From: Palleronia aestuarii
Lineage (GTDB): Bacteria > Pseudomonadota > Alphaproteobacteria > Rhodobacterales > Rhodobacteraceae
DNA length: 64,000 nt
Assembly: GCF_003253995.1 (NCBI RefSeq)
Contig: NZ_QKZL01000016.1
Location: forward strand, 23,685 to 87,684
Direction of reading: 5' to 3'
The notes beneath the pieces were generated by a model, which was not told the origin of the DNA, did no database searches, and worked only from the letters and a program-made list of their open reading frames with translations. The translations under genes and the position numbers were made by a program. Positions 34,758 to 44,032 of this stretch are shown piece by piece (the stretch's first letter is position 1; the number at the start of each line of letters is the position of its first letter).

Positions 34758-36032
34758 TCAGACGATGCCGCCGCCGCCGCCGGCCGATTTCGGCCGCGTC
34801 TCCGCGATCCGCGCCCGGTAACCCGAGGCGCGGTAAACCGACAGCGGATCGATCGCGCAGCCCTTCTCGAGCCGTGCCATCTGCAGGATCGGGGTGACGT
34901 CGGTGCGGAAGGCGCGCTTCAATGTCTCCGACGCCATCATCGGATCGTTCTCCTCCTGATACTCCTCGAGCGCCGCGCGCTCCACGATCAGCGCCTGGGC
35001 ATAGGCACGCTGTACCTCCATCGCGGAGTTCATAAGGCTTTCGATCGGGTCGGTGACGTTGTGGCTCTGGTCGAGCATGTGGGCGGGATCGAAGTCGGGC
35101 GTGCCCGCGGCATCCACCAGTTCGTTGAAGACGAGGAAGAGGCGGTAGGGATCGATAGCCGCCGTGTCGAGATCGTCGTCGCCGTACTTGCTGTCGTTGA
35201 AGTGGAATCCGCCGAGCTTGCCGAACTGGATCAGCCGCGCCACGATCATCTCGATATTCACATTGGGCGCGTGGTGACCGAGATCGACGAGACATTGCGC
35301 GCGCTCGCCGAGCTCGGTCGCGATCAGGTAGTTGGTCCCCCAATCCTGCACGACCGTGGAATAGAAGGCCGGCTCGAAGACCTTGTGCTCGGTGAAGAGC
35401 CGCCAATCCTCCGGGAGCCCTGCATAGATCGCGCGGGCGCTGTCGAGATACCGCTCGAATTGCCGCGTGAAATGCGATTGTCCGGGGAAGTTCGACCCGT
35501 CGCCCACCCAGATCGTAAGCGCCTTCGAGCCGATCTTCGATCCGATCTCGATGCAGCGGAGGTTGTGCTCCACCGCCTGCCGGCGCACCGGCGCCTTAGT
35601 ATGACTGAGCGATCCGTATTCGTAGGAATGCGGATCGCCAGCGTGGTCCTGAAAGGTGTTCGAGTTCATGGCGTCGAAACCGAGCCCCGTCTCCTCCGCC
35701 TTCGCGATGAGGTCTGCCGGATCGGCGTCGTCCCATGGGATGTGCAGGGAGACCCGAGGCGTCGCGCCCGTAAGCCGGTGGATCACGCCGCAATCGTCGA
35801 GCTTTTCGAAGACCGATGTGGGCTCTCCCTCGCCCGGGAAGCGGGCGAAGCGCGTGCCGCCCGTGCCCACGCCCCAGGACGGTACGGCGATACCGTAGGC
35901 CGCGACCTTCTCCTTCACGCCTTCGATGTCCACGCCGCGCCGGTCGAGCTGGACCCCGAGCGCGTCGTAATCGGCGCGCAGGGCGGCCTCCGCCGCCTCG
36001 TTGGCCGAGGCGATCTTGTCCGTGTGAATCAT
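34758..36032 (-). CDS. rhaI: L-rhamnose isomerase, rhizobial type
   Basis: A 424-residue TIM-barrel isomerase that converts L-rhamnose to L-rhamnulose in the cytoplasm. Recognisable parts are SWGVGTGGTRFARFPGEGEP, SLHIPWDD, TIWVGDGSNFPGQ, FTEHKVFEPAFYSTVVQDWG and FHFNDSKYGDDDLDTAAIDP, which hold the metal-binding Glu, Asp and His. The ATG at 36032 has GGGAGGAC upstream; the longer frame lacks family similarity. It lies 19 bases downstream of rhaD on the same strand and is divergent from rhaRSTPQUK. Confidence 0.93.
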   Translation of the reverse strand: MIHTDKIASANEAAEAALRADYDALGVQLDRRGVDIEGVKEKVAAYGIAVPSWGVGTGGTRFARFPGEGEPTSVFEKLDDCGVIHRLTGATPRVSLHIPWDDADPADLIAKAEETGLGFDAMNSNTFQDHAGDPHSYEYGSLSHTKAPVRRQAVEHNLRCIEIGSKIGSKALTIWVGDGSNFPGQSHFTRQFERYLDSARAIYAGLPEDWRLFTEHKVFEPAFYSTVVQDWGTNYLIATELGERAQCLVDLGHHAPNVNIEMIVARLIQFGKLGGFHFNDSKYGDDDLDTAAIDPYRLFLVFNELVDAAGTPDFDPAHMLDQSHNVTDPIESLMNSAMEVQRAYAQALIVERAALEEYQEENDPMMASETLKRAFRTDVTPILQMARLEKGCAIDPLSVYRASGYRARIAETRPKSAGGGGGIV

Positions 36033-36051
36033 GGTGTCCTCCCTTCGTCCT

Positions 36052-38154
36052 TCAGCGCGTGAAGGACTGCACGTTGCCTGCATCCACGTTCAGGATGTTG
36101 CCCGTCGATTTCGAGCTCTCGTCCGAGGCCAGGAAATAGCAGGCGCGCGCGATATCCTGCGGCAGGACGGAGCGCTTGAGAAGCGAGCGCTCGCGGTACA
36201 TCTCCTCGAGGCCCTCCTTGTCGGTACCGTAGGTCGAGGCGCGCTGGTCGAGCCATTCGCCGGACCAGATCTTGGAGCCCTGGAGGACCGCGTCGGGATT
36301 GACCACGTTCACGCGGATGCCGTCGGGCGCGCCTTCGAGCGCCAGGCAGCGCGCGAGATGGATTTCGGACGCCTTCGCGGTGCAGTAGGCCGACGCGCCC
36401 GGCGAGGCGGCGAGGCCGTTCTTCGAGGCGACGAAGACGATCGCCCCGCCGATGCCCTGCGCCTTCAGCATCACGAAGGCCTCCCGCGCGACGAGGAAGT
36501 AGCCCGTCGAGAGGATCGACATGTTCCTGTTCCAGAGATCGAGCGTGGTGTCCTCGACCTTGGCCGAAGAGGCGATCCCGGCATTCGAGACAACGATGTC
36601 GACCCCGCCGAACTCTACCGCCATCTCGGCATAGGCGCGCGCCACCGCATCCTCGTCGGTGACGTCCATGACCACGCCGCGCACGACATCCGTCGAGTGG
36701 CGACCAGCGAGGGCGTCCCTCGCCTGATCCAGCGCGGCCGCGTCGATATCGGCCAGCACCACGCAGGCACCCTTCGCGAGATACGCCTCCGCCGTGGCCA
36801 TGCCGATCCCGCCGGCGCCGCCGGTGACGATGGCCACCCGGCCCGCGAGCGCCTTCGGCGCCGGCATCCGTTGCAGCTTCGCTTCCTCGAGGAGCCAGTA
36901 CTCGATGTCGAACGCCTCTTGCTCCGGCAGGCCCTGGTAGGTTGAGACGGCGTGCGCGCCGCGCATGACGTTGATCGCGTTGACGTAGAACTCGCCCGAG
37001 ATCCGCGCCGTGGCCTTGTCCTTGGCGAAGGTGATCATGCCGACGCCCGGCACGAGGTAGACCACCGCGTTTGGATCGCGCATGGCAGGGCTGTCATCGT
37101 GTCTGCACCGCTCGTAATACGCGGCGTAATCGGCACGGTAGCTCTCGATCATGCCTTTCAAAGCCGCGAGCGTCGCATCGACGTCCGGGTTCGCGGGATC
37201 GTAATCGACCACCAGCGGACGGATCTTGGTCCTGAGGAAATGGTCGGGACAGGACGTCCCGAGAGCCGCGAGTGTCTCCATGTCCTTCGCGCAGACGAAC
37301 TCGAGCACCGCATCCTGATCGTCGAAATGGCCGACCTTGTGACTGCCTTCGGAGATCATGCCACGGATCGCGGGCATGAGCTTGGCGGCGACGGCCCGGC
37401 GCTCTTCGGCGGGCAGCGTCGGCGCGGCTTCGCCGCCAAAGGCCGGCACGCCATCGGTCTTCTCCGCGAACCAGTCGATCGCGCGATTGATGATCCGGAG
37501 CGTCAGCGCATAGCACTCCTCCGCATCGTCGGCCCACGTGAAGAGGCCGTGGCTCTCGAGGACGACGCCCTTCGCGTCCGGGTTCTTCTCGCAGAAATCC
37601 CGAAGCCACATGCCCAGTTCGAAGCCGGGGCGCTTCCAGGGCAGCCAACCGATCTCGTCGCCGTAGATTTCCTGCGTGAGCGCCTTCGAGTTCTCCGCCG
37701 CGGCGATGGCAATGACGGCATCGGGATGGACGTGGTCGACATGGCGCTTCGGCACGAAGGCGTGGAGCGGCGTGTCGATGGAGGCCGCACGCGGATTGAG
37801 GTCGAAGGTGCAGTGCGGCAGGTACCCCACCATTTCGTCCTCGTGCTCCACGCCGCGGTAGAGCCCTCTCAACGCGTCGAGCTTCTCCATGTAGAGCGTG
37901 GCGAAACCGTCCATCGCGATCGAACCGATATCGCCGCCCGAGCCCTTGACCCAGAGGACCTCCACCTCGCCGCCCGACAGGGGATCGGTCTCCATCACCT
38001 TGGCCGAGGTATTGCCGCCGCCGTAATTCGTCACCCGCTTGTCGGAGCCGAGAAGGTTCGAGCGGTAGAGCAGCTTCTCCGCCTCGCTCATCCCCCCGGC
38101 CTTCGAGGCGTCCCAATAGTTTGCGATGCGATGGCCTGCGTTATCCTTGGGCAC
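36052..38154 (-). CDS. rhaD: Bifunctional rhamnulose-1-phosphate aldolase / L-lactaldehyde dehydrogenase
   Basis: A 700-residue fusion. Residues 1 to ~430 are a class II aldolase (NYGGGNTSAK, RHVDHVHPDAVIAIAAAE with zinc-binding His, ESHGLFTW). Residues ~440-700 are a short-chain dehydrogenase (TGGAGGIG, VSNAG, a Ser in ASKNGL, YCTAK). The aldolase would split rhamnulose 1-phosphate into DHAP and L-lactaldehyde and the SDR half would act on the aldehyde, as in rhizobial RhaD and bacillar RhaEW. The start is GTG at 38154 with GGGGG upstream. Compare the unfused aldolase at 5320-6366. Confidence 0.94.
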   Translation of the reverse strand: MPKDNAGHRIANYWDASKAGGMSEAEKLLYRSNLLGSDKRVTNYGGGNTSAKVMETDPLSGGEVEVLWVKGSGGDIGSIAMDGFATLYMEKLDALRGLYRGVEHEDEMVGYLPHCTFDLNPRAASIDTPLHAFVPKRHVDHVHPDAVIAIAAAENSKALTQEIYGDEIGWLPWKRPGFELGMWLRDFCEKNPDAKGVVLESHGLFTWADDAEECYALTLRIINRAIDWFAEKTDGVPAFGGEAAPTLPAEERRAVAAKLMPAIRGMISEGSHKVGHFDDQDAVLEFVCAKDMETLAALGTSCPDHFLRTKIRPLVVDYDPANPDVDATLAALKGMIESYRADYAAYYERCRHDDSPAMRDPNAVVYLVPGVGMITFAKDKATARISGEFYVNAINVMRGAHAVSTYQGLPEQEAFDIEYWLLEEAKLQRMPAPKALAGRVAIVTGGAGGIGMATAEAYLAKGACVVLADIDAAALDQARDALAGRHSTDVVRGVVMDVTDEDAVARAYAEMAVEFGGVDIVVSNAGIASSAKVEDTTLDLWNRNMSILSTGYFLVAREAFVMLKAQGIGGAIVFVASKNGLAASPGASAYCTAKASEIHLARCLALEGAPDGIRVNVVNPDAVLQGSKIWSGEWLDQRASTYGTDKEGLEEMYRERSLLKRSVLPQDIARACYFLASDESSKSTGNILNVDAGNVQSFTR

Positions 38155-38226
38155 GACGATTCCCCCCTTGCACGTGTCGGTCGCGCGGACAATCGGCCGG
38201 CTCGCCGTTCAGGTCAATCTATTTCG

Positions 38227-38277
38227 ATCACCTTTAATCATGCTGCGGCGCAGAACTGCGGCTCGATGAAAGTTGAT
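38227..38277. promoter_or_regulatory. Inverted pair of 15-base sites between rhaD and rhaR (candidate RhaR operators)
   Basis: ATCACCTTTAATCAT (38227-38241) on the plus strand and ATCAACTTTCATCGA on the minus strand (38263-38277) share 11 of 15 positions in inverted orientation. A small dyad CTGCG/CGCAG (38243-38253) lies between them. They occupy the divergent promoter region 38155-38330, where a DeoR-type regulator would be expected to bind. Confidence 0.45.
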
Positions 38278-38330
38278 GATTGACAATGACCGGTCCGCCG
38301 GGAAAAGGTGAGCCGAGAGGGAGGATCACG

Positions 38331-39134
38331 ATGATCGAGACGGAGCGCCATCGCGTCATCCTGTCGGCCGTTCAGGCCCGGCCGGTCGCGACCGTGGCCG
38401 AACTCGTCGAACTCACCGATGCCTCCGAGGCGACGGTCCGCCGCGACATCGCCGCACTCCACATGCAGAAAAAGGTCCGCCGTGTGCGCGGTGGCGTGGA
38501 GGCGGTGGCGCCGCCGCAATTCGTGGGGCTCTCGGGCCGTCCGTTCGAGATGAACGCCACCCGCCACGTGGCCCAGAAGCGCGCCATCGCCCAGGCGGCG
38601 GTGGAGATGTGCGACGACGGCGACGCAATCATCATCAACGGCGGCACGACGACGTTCCAGATGGTCCATCCGCTCGCCAACCGCCGCTGTCTCGTCTTCA
38701 CCAACTCGTTCCCGATTGCCGAGCACCTGCTGAAGCAGTCGAAGAACACTGTCATGCTGGCCGGGGGGACGATCTACCGCGAACAGAACATCGTCCTGTC
38801 GCCTTTCGAGAACGACGTGACCCGCAATTTCGCCGCACGGCGGATGTTCCTCGGGGCCAAGGGGGTCTCGCGGCTCGGGGTGATGGAGCAGGACCCCCTC
38901 ATCATCCAGGCGGAGACGAAGCTCATCGGGCAGGCCGACGAGGTCGTGCTGATGGTCGACAGCTCCAAGTTCCGCGACCGCTCCAGCCTGATCCTGTGTC
39001 CGCTGGAGCGGATCCAGACGCTTATCACCGACGACGGCCTGGAGGAGGCCGACGCCGCCATGATCGAGGCGGCGGGGGTGAACCTCGTCGTCGCGCCGGT
39101 CACCCGGACGGAGGAACGCTCTAGGGCCGGTTGA
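38331..39134 (+). CDS. rhaR: DeoR-family transcriptional regulator of rhamnose genes
   Basis: A 267-residue repressor with an N-terminal DeoR winged helix (VATVAELVELTDASEATVRR, DIAALH) and the sensor domain motifs IIINGGTTTFQMVH, MLAGGTIY and LMVDSSKF. The ATG at 38331 has GAGGGAGG 6 bases upstream; the extended start at 38280 has none. It is the first gene of rhaRSTPQUK, 26 bases before rhaS. In rhizobia the equivalent RhaR is a negative regulator responding to a phosphorylated intermediate. Confidence 0.9.
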   Translation: MIETERHRVILSAVQARPVATVAELVELTDASEATVRRDIAALHMQKKVRRVRGGVEAVAPPQFVGLSGRPFEMNATRHVAQKRAIAQAAVEMCDDGDAIIINGGTTTFQMVHPLANRRCLVFTNSFPIAEHLLKQSKNTVMLAGGTIYREQNIVLSPFENDVTRNFAARRMFLGAKGVSRLGVMEQDPLIIQAETKLIGQADEVVLMVDSSKFRDRSSLILCPLERIQTLITDDGLEEADAAMIEAAGVNLVVAPVTRTEERSRAG

Positions 39135-39160
39135 ACGCTTGTCATTCCAGGGAGGAAACG

Positions 39161-40174
39161 ATGACGACCACAAGACGTATCGCGATCGGCGCGGGCCTTG
39201 CCGCCGGTCTGTCGGCGAGCCTCATGGGCGGCGCCGCGACGGCGCAGGACACCGTCCGCATCGCCCTCGTGGCCAAGGCCCTCGGGATCGGCTTCTTCGA
39301 GGCCGCCGCGCGCGGCGCGGAGGAGGCGGCCGAGGAACTCGGCGATGTCGAGATCATCTATACCGGGCCCACGACCACCACCGCCGAGGGCCAGATCGAG
39401 GTCGTCAATTCGCTGATCGCGCAACGCGTGGACGCCATCGCGATCTCCGCCAACGATCCCGACGCGCTCGTCCCGGCGCTCGAGCGGGCGATGCAGCGGG
39501 GCATCACGGTCGTCTCATGGGATTCCGGCGTGGCGCCCGCGGGCCGGGAGATGCACCTCGCCCCCTCCTCCGACCAACTCATCGGCGAGACGATCATCAC
39601 GCTCGCGGCCGACCACCTGCCGGACGAGGCGGGCAAGGTCGCCGTCCTCTCGGCCACCTCCACATCGACGAACCAGAACGTCTGGATCGCGGCGATGAAG
39701 GAATACATGGCCGACACCTATCCCGACATCGAGCTCGTCGCGACGGTCTACGGCGACGACCTCGCCGACAAATCCTACCGCGAGACGCAGGGGCTGCTGC
39801 AATCCTATCCCGATCTCGACGCGATCATCGCGCCGACCTCCGTGGGCATCGTCGCCGCGGCGCAGGCGGTGCAGGACGCGGGCAAGGTCGGCGAGGTGAA
39901 CGTCACCGGCCTCGGCCTGCCGTCGGAGATGGCGGGCGCGATCGAGAGCGGCGCGTCGGAGAGTTTCGCGATCTGGAACCCGATCGATCTCGGCTACGCG
40001 GTCACGACCATCGCCTACGAACTTGCGACCGACGCGGCAACGGCGGAGCCCGGCGCCGAACTCTCGATGGGCCGGGTCGGCACCGCCACGCTCGACGAGA
40101 ACAACGAGGCGGCGATGAGCGAGCCCTTCACCTACGACGCCTCGAACATCGACGAGTTCGCGAGCGTCTTCTGA
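39161..40174 (+). CDS. rhaS: Rhamnose ABC transporter substrate-binding protein
   Basis: A 337-residue periplasmic protein. Residues 1-28 form a signal peptide (TTTRR, then ATA before QDT). The mature chain IALVAKALGIGFFEAAARGA, IYTGPTTTTAEGQIEVVNSL, ALERAMQRGITVVSWDSGV matches the RhaS/AI-2 binding-protein group. The ATG has GGGAGG upstream. A hairpin separates it from rhaT. Confidence 0.93.
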   Translation: MTTTRRIAIGAGLAAGLSASLMGGAATAQDTVRIALVAKALGIGFFEAAARGAEEAAEELGDVEIIYTGPTTTTAEGQIEVVNSLIAQRVDAIAISANDPDALVPALERAMQRGITVVSWDSGVAPAGREMHLAPSSDQLIGETIITLAADHLPDEAGKVAVLSATSTSTNQNVWIAAMKEYMADTYPDIELVATVYGDDLADKSYRETQGLLQSYPDLDAIIAPTSVGIVAAAQAVQDAGKVGEVNVTGLGLPSEMAGAIESGASESFAIWNPIDLGYAVTTIAYELATDAATAEPGAELSMGRVGTATLDENNEAAMSEPFTYDASNIDEFASVF

Positions 40175-40183
40175 TCCGTGCCG

Positions 40184-40205
40184 CCCGGCCCCCTCGCGGG
40201 CCGGG
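40184..40205 (+). other. Intercistronic GC-rich hairpin between rhaS and rhaT
   Basis: CCCGGCCC (40184-40191) and GGGCCGGG (40198-40205) form a perfect 8-base stem with a 6-base loop, just after the rhaS stop and before the ribosome binding site of rhaT. It is the fourth such element in this window. Confidence 0.55.
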
Positions 40206-40231
40206 CCCTGCCCCATCCGGGAGGTCGCAAG

Positions 40232-41749
40232 TTGAAGGATACGAGCCCCGAGAGCCGCGAGGTCCTGAGCCTCGAGGCGATCACCAAGACGTTTCCCGGC
40301 GTCACCGCACTTAACGACGTGGCGCTGTCGCTCTATCCGGGCGAGGTCACGGCACTCGTCGGGGAGAACGGCGCGGGCAAATCGACGCTCGTGAAGATCC
40401 TTACCGGCATCTACCAGCCCGATGGCGGCACGATCCGCGTCGACGGCGCGGAGACGCGGTTTCCCACGGCCATCGCCGCGCAGTCGGCCGGCATCACGGC
40501 GATCCACCAGGAGACGGTGCTCTTCGACGAGCTCTCCGTCGCGGAGAACATCTTTCTCGGTCACGCGCCCCGCGGACGCTTCGGCCTGATCGACTGGGCC
40601 CGGCTCCGCGTGGATGCGAAGGCGATCCTCGAGCGGATCGGCGCGCGGCTCGATCCCGAAACGCCGCTGAAAGAGCTCGGCATCGCCTCCAAGCACCTCG
40701 TTGCCATCGCCCGCGCCCTCTCGGTCGAGGCGCGCGTCGTCGTCATGGACGAGCCCACCGCATCTCTCAGCCAGGCGGAGATCGAAGAGCTCTACGATCT
40801 CGTCGAGCGCCTGAAGGCGGAGGGCAAGGCGATCCTCTTCATATCCCACAAGTTCGACGAAATCTTCCGCATCGCCGACCGCTACACCGTCTTCCGCGAC
40901 GGCGAGATGGTGGATGCCGGGCGGATCACGGAGGTGACCGAGGACCAGCTCGTCGAGAAGATGGTGGGCCGAACGATGGACGCGATCTTTCCCGACAGGA
41001 CCTTCGATCCTGGCCCCGAAATCCTGCGTGTCGAGGGCTATCGCCATCCGACCGAATTCGCGGAGATCGACTTCACCCTCCGGCGCGGTGAGATCCTGGG
41101 CTTCTACGGCCTCGTGGGGGCGGGCCGGTCGGAGGTCATGCAGGCGCTCTTCGGCGTCACCCGTCCCTCCGCGGGCCGCGTGCTGTTGGACGGGCAAGAA
41201 ATAGTAATCCGCTCACCCGCCGACGCGATCGCGCAGGGGATCGTGTACGTGCCCGAGGATCGCGGGCATCAGGGCGCGATAACCGCGCTGCCGATCTTTC
41301 AGAACGTCACCCTGCCCTCGCTTCCGCAGACGTCACGGCACGGCTTCATCCGCATGGCGGAGGAATTCGCCCTCGCCCGCGAATACACCGAACGGCTCGA
41401 CCTGCGCGCCGCGGCGCTCGATCAAAACGTCGGCAATCTCTCGGGCGGCAACCAGCAGAAGGTGGTGATCGCCAAGTGGCTCGCGACGCGGCCCAAGGTC
41501 ATCATCCTCGACGAGCCCACGAAAGGGATCGACGTGGGCTCCAAGGCCGCCGTCCATGCCTTCATGGCGGAGCTTGCCGCCGAGGGCCTTGCCGTCATCA
41601 TGGTCAGCTCCGAGATCCCCGAGATCCTCGGCATGTCGGACCGCGCCATCGTTCTGCGCGATGGGCGGATCGCCGGTGCGTTCGAACGCGAGGATCTGAC
41701 GCCCGAAATTCTCGTCCGCGCCGCCGCGGGCTACGCGGAGGTCGCATGA
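40232..41749 (+). CDS. rhaT: Rhamnose ABC transporter ATP-binding protein, two domains
   Basis: A 505-residue RbsA-type ATPase. Domain 1 has GENGAGKST, a divergent signature LGIASKHLVAIARAL and VVVMDEPT. Domain 2 has [25 protein letters not shown] and VIILDEPTKGIDVGSKAAV. I take the TTG at 40232 because GGGAGG lies 7 bases upstream; the GTG at 40178 would put the intercistronic hairpin inside the protein. The end overlaps rhaP by ATGA. Confidence 0.92.
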   Translation: MKDTSPESREVLSLEAITKTFPGVTALNDVALSLYPGEVTALVGENGAGKSTLVKILTGIYQPDGGTIRVDGAETRFPTAIAAQSAGITAIHQETVLFDELSVAENIFLGHAPRGRFGLIDWARLRVDAKAILERIGARLDPETPLKELGIASKHLVAIARALSVEARVVVMDEPTASLSQAEIEELYDLVERLKAEGKAILFISHKFDEIFRIADRYTVFRDGEMVDAGRITEVTEDQLVEKMVGRTMDAIFPDRTFDPGPEILRVEGYRHPTEFAEIDFTLRRGEILGFYGLVGAGRSEVMQALFGVTRPSAGRVLLDGQEIVIRSPADAIAQGIVYVPEDRGHQGAITALPIFQNVTLPSLPQTSRHGFIRMAEEFALAREYTERLDLRAAALDQNVGNLSGGNQQKVVIAKWLATRPKVIILDEPTKGIDVGSKAAVHAFMAELAAEGLAVIMVSSEIPEILGMSDRAIVLRDGRIAGAFEREDLTPEILVRAAAGYAEVA

Positions 41750-42714
41750 CCCGGTTTCTCAAATCGCGCGAAGCGATACTTCTCGGCGCGCTGCTCGCGC
41801 TAGTCTTCCTGGCGGAGACGCGGTTCTCCGGGTTTGCCGCACCCGGCAATCTCGTGCGGATCTTCAACGACACGTCGATCCTGATCATCCTCGCGCTGGG
41901 ACAGACTATGGTGATCCTGACGCGCTGCATCGATCTCAGCCAGGCGTCGAACCTTGCGCTGACGGGCATGGTCACCGCGATGATGAACGCCGCGATGCCG
42001 GGCCTGCCGGTACCGCTCCTGATCCTCGTCGCGGTGGGGATCGGGCTTGTCCTCGGCGCGCTGAACGGCCTTCTCGTCTGGAAGCTAGACATCCCGCCCA
42101 TCGTGGTCACGCTGGGCACGCTCACGATCTTCCGCGGGCTCGTCTTCCTCGTGTCTGGCGGGGCCTGGGTGAACAGTCACGAGATGAGCGCGGCCTACAA
42201 GGGCTTTCCCCGTGCGGACATCCTCGGCCTGCCGGTCATGTCCTGGATCGCTCTGGCCACCATCGCGGCCTTTGCCGTGGCCGTGAACCGTACATCCCTT
42301 GGCCGCGCCTTCTACGCCGTCGGCGGCAATCCGGGCGCCGCGGTCTATACCGGCATCGATGTCGGCCGCACGCGGTTCTGGGCCTTCGTGATCGCGGGCG
42401 GACTTGCCGGTCTTTGCGGCTATCTTTGGGTGGCGCGCTACGCGGTGGCCTACACGGATGTCGCGGGCGGGTTCGAACTCGATATCATCGCGGCCTGCGT
42501 GATCGGCGGCATCGCCATCTCGGGCGGACTCGGCACGGTGACAGGCGCGGTGCTGGGGGCGCTTTTCCTCGGCACGATCAAGAACGCGCTGCCCGTCGCG
42601 GGCATCTCTCCCTTCTGGCAGATGGCGATCTCCGGCACCGCGATCATCGTGGCCGTCGCCGTCAATCGCCGCCGCACGCCGGGACGCATCATCCTGAAGG
42701 AGGCGAAGGCATGA
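41746..42714 (+). CDS. rhaP: Rhamnose ABC transporter permease
   Basis: A 322-residue permease of the RbsC family with LGQTMVILTRCIDLSQASNL (Arg-Cys-Ile-Asp where ribose permeases have Gly-Gly-Ile-Asp) and IGGIAISGGLGTVTGAVLGA. It overlaps rhaT and rhaQ by four bases each. It forms a heterodimeric channel with RhaQ. Confidence 0.92.
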   Translation: MTRFLKSREAILLGALLALVFLAETRFSGFAAPGNLVRIFNDTSILIILALGQTMVILTRCIDLSQASNLALTGMVTAMMNAAMPGLPVPLLILVAVGIGLVLGALNGLLVWKLDIPPIVVTLGTLTIFRGLVFLVSGGAWVNSHEMSAAYKGFPRADILGLPVMSWIALATIAAFAVAVNRTSLGRAFYAVGGNPGAAVYTGIDVGRTRFWAFVIAGGLAGLCGYLWVARYAVAYTDVAGGFELDIIAACVIGGIAISGGLGTVTGAVLGALFLGTIKNALPVAGISPFWQMAISGTAIIVAVAVNRRRTPGRIILKEAKA

Positions 42715-43718
42715 GCCTGACCGAGGGCACGAGGCCCCGCCACGTTCCCGATCGCCTGTCGAGCCGCCCGACGCGGATCCTGCGGTCATGGGAGCTGCTG
42801 CTTTTCGGCATCGGGGTTCTGATCTTTCTCGCGAACACGCAGGCCAGTCCCTATTTCCTCGATCCCTGGAACCTCTCGGACGCCACCTTCAATTTTACCG
42901 AGAAGGCCTTCATCGCCTTCGCGATGGCGCTCCTTATCATCTCGGGGGAGATCGACCTTTCGGTCGCGGGCATCATCGCGCTCGCCTCCACCGCCATGGG
43001 CTGGGCGCTGCAATGGGGCGTAGGCGCGCCCGGGCTCGTGGCGATCGGCCTCTCCGTCGGCCTTCTTTGCGGCGCGGTGAACGGCGTGCTCGTCACCCGG
43101 CTGGGTCTGCCCTCCATCGTGGCGACGATCGGGACGATGAGCCTCTTCCGCGGGATCAGCTATATCGTCCTGGGCGATCAGGCGTTCAACGGCTATCCGC
43201 CGGAACTGGCCTTTCTCGGGCGCGGCTACGTCTTCTGGGTGATCTCGTTCGAGCTCACGCTGTTCCTCCTCTTCGCCCTTCTCTACGGCACGCTTCTCCA
43301 CTTCACGAATTTCGGCCGACAGATCTACGCGATCGGTAATAATCCGACGGCGGCCACCTTCACCGGAATCCGCGTGGCCCGGGTGAAAATGATCCTCTTC
43401 CTGCTGACGGGTCTCATGTCCGGGATCGCGGCCGTCTGCCTGACCGCGCGGCTCGGCTCCACGCGGCCCTCCATCGCCTTTGCTTGGGAACTCGAGATCG
43501 TCACGATGGTCGTCCTCGGCGGTGTTTCCATCCTGGGCGGTTCCGGTTCGATCCTGGGCGTGGTCATCGCCGCGCTGGTGATCGGGCTCGTGACTTTCGG
43601 GCTGGGGCTTCTGAACGTGCCCGGCATCGTCATGTCGATCTTCATCGGCGGCCTCCTGATCGCCGTCATCGCACTGCCGCGGCTTGTTCGTCTGTTGCGC
43701 ACCGGGAGGGTCACATGA
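42711..43718 (+). CDS. rhaQ: Rhamnose ABC transporter permease, second subunit
   Basis: A 335-residue permease with a ~30-residue cytoplasmic N terminus ([14 protein letters not shown]), the motif [20 protein letters not shown] and [20 protein letters not shown]. It overlaps rhaP and rhaU by four bases (ATGA), continuing the strictly coupled operon. Confidence 0.92.
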   Translation: MSLTEGTRPRHVPDRLSSRPTRILRSWELLLFGIGVLIFLANTQASPYFLDPWNLSDATFNFTEKAFIAFAMALLIISGEIDLSVAGIIALASTAMGWALQWGVGAPGLVAIGLSVGLLCGAVNGVLVTRLGLPSIVATIGTMSLFRGISYIVLGDQAFNGYPPELAFLGRGYVFWVISFELTLFLLFALLYGTLLHFTNFGRQIYAIGNNPTAATFTGIRVARVKMILFLLTGLMSGIAAVCLTARLGSTRPSIAFAWELEIVTMVVLGGVSILGGSGSILGVVIAALVIGLVTFGLGLLNVPGIVMSIFIGGLLIAVIALPRLVRLLRTGRVT

Positions 43719-44032
43719 GCGAGAAGATCGCCTTCCTGATGAAACTGATCCCGGGGCAGGAGGACGAATACCGGCGGCGACACGACGAAATCTGGCCCGA
43801 GCTTGCCGACCTGCTCCGCGAGGCGGGCGTGAGCGACTACTCCATCCACCTCGACCGGGAGACCTCGACCCTCTTCGCCGTCCTTTGGCGGCGCGAGGGG
43901 CACGGGATGGACGACCTGCCCACCCATCCGGTGATGCGCCGCTGGTGGTATCACATGGCCGACATCATGGTGACACGGGCCGATGCCGCGCCCTACGAGC
44001 GCGCCCTCGAGAAGGTGTTCCACCTTCCATGA
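43715..44032 (+). CDS. rhaU: L-rhamnose mutarotase
   Basis: A 105-residue protein that interconverts alpha and beta anomers of L-rhamnose. The family pattern is complete: [20 protein letters not shown] with the catalytic His, [20 protein letters not shown], then [18 protein letters not shown]. The length is normal (about 104). It overlaps rhaQ and rhaK by four bases. Confidence 0.95.
   Translation: MSEKIAFLMKLIPGQEDEYRRRHDEIWPELADLLREAGVSDYSIHLDRETSTLFAVLWRREGHGMDDLPTHPVMRRWWYHMADIMVTRADAAPYERALEKVFHLP

Noticed and set aside
40178..40231. GTG at 40178 as the rhaT start
   Set aside because: It would translate the GC-rich intercistronic hairpin and lacks a ribosome site; the TTG at 40232 is preceded by GGGAGG and gives the family length.
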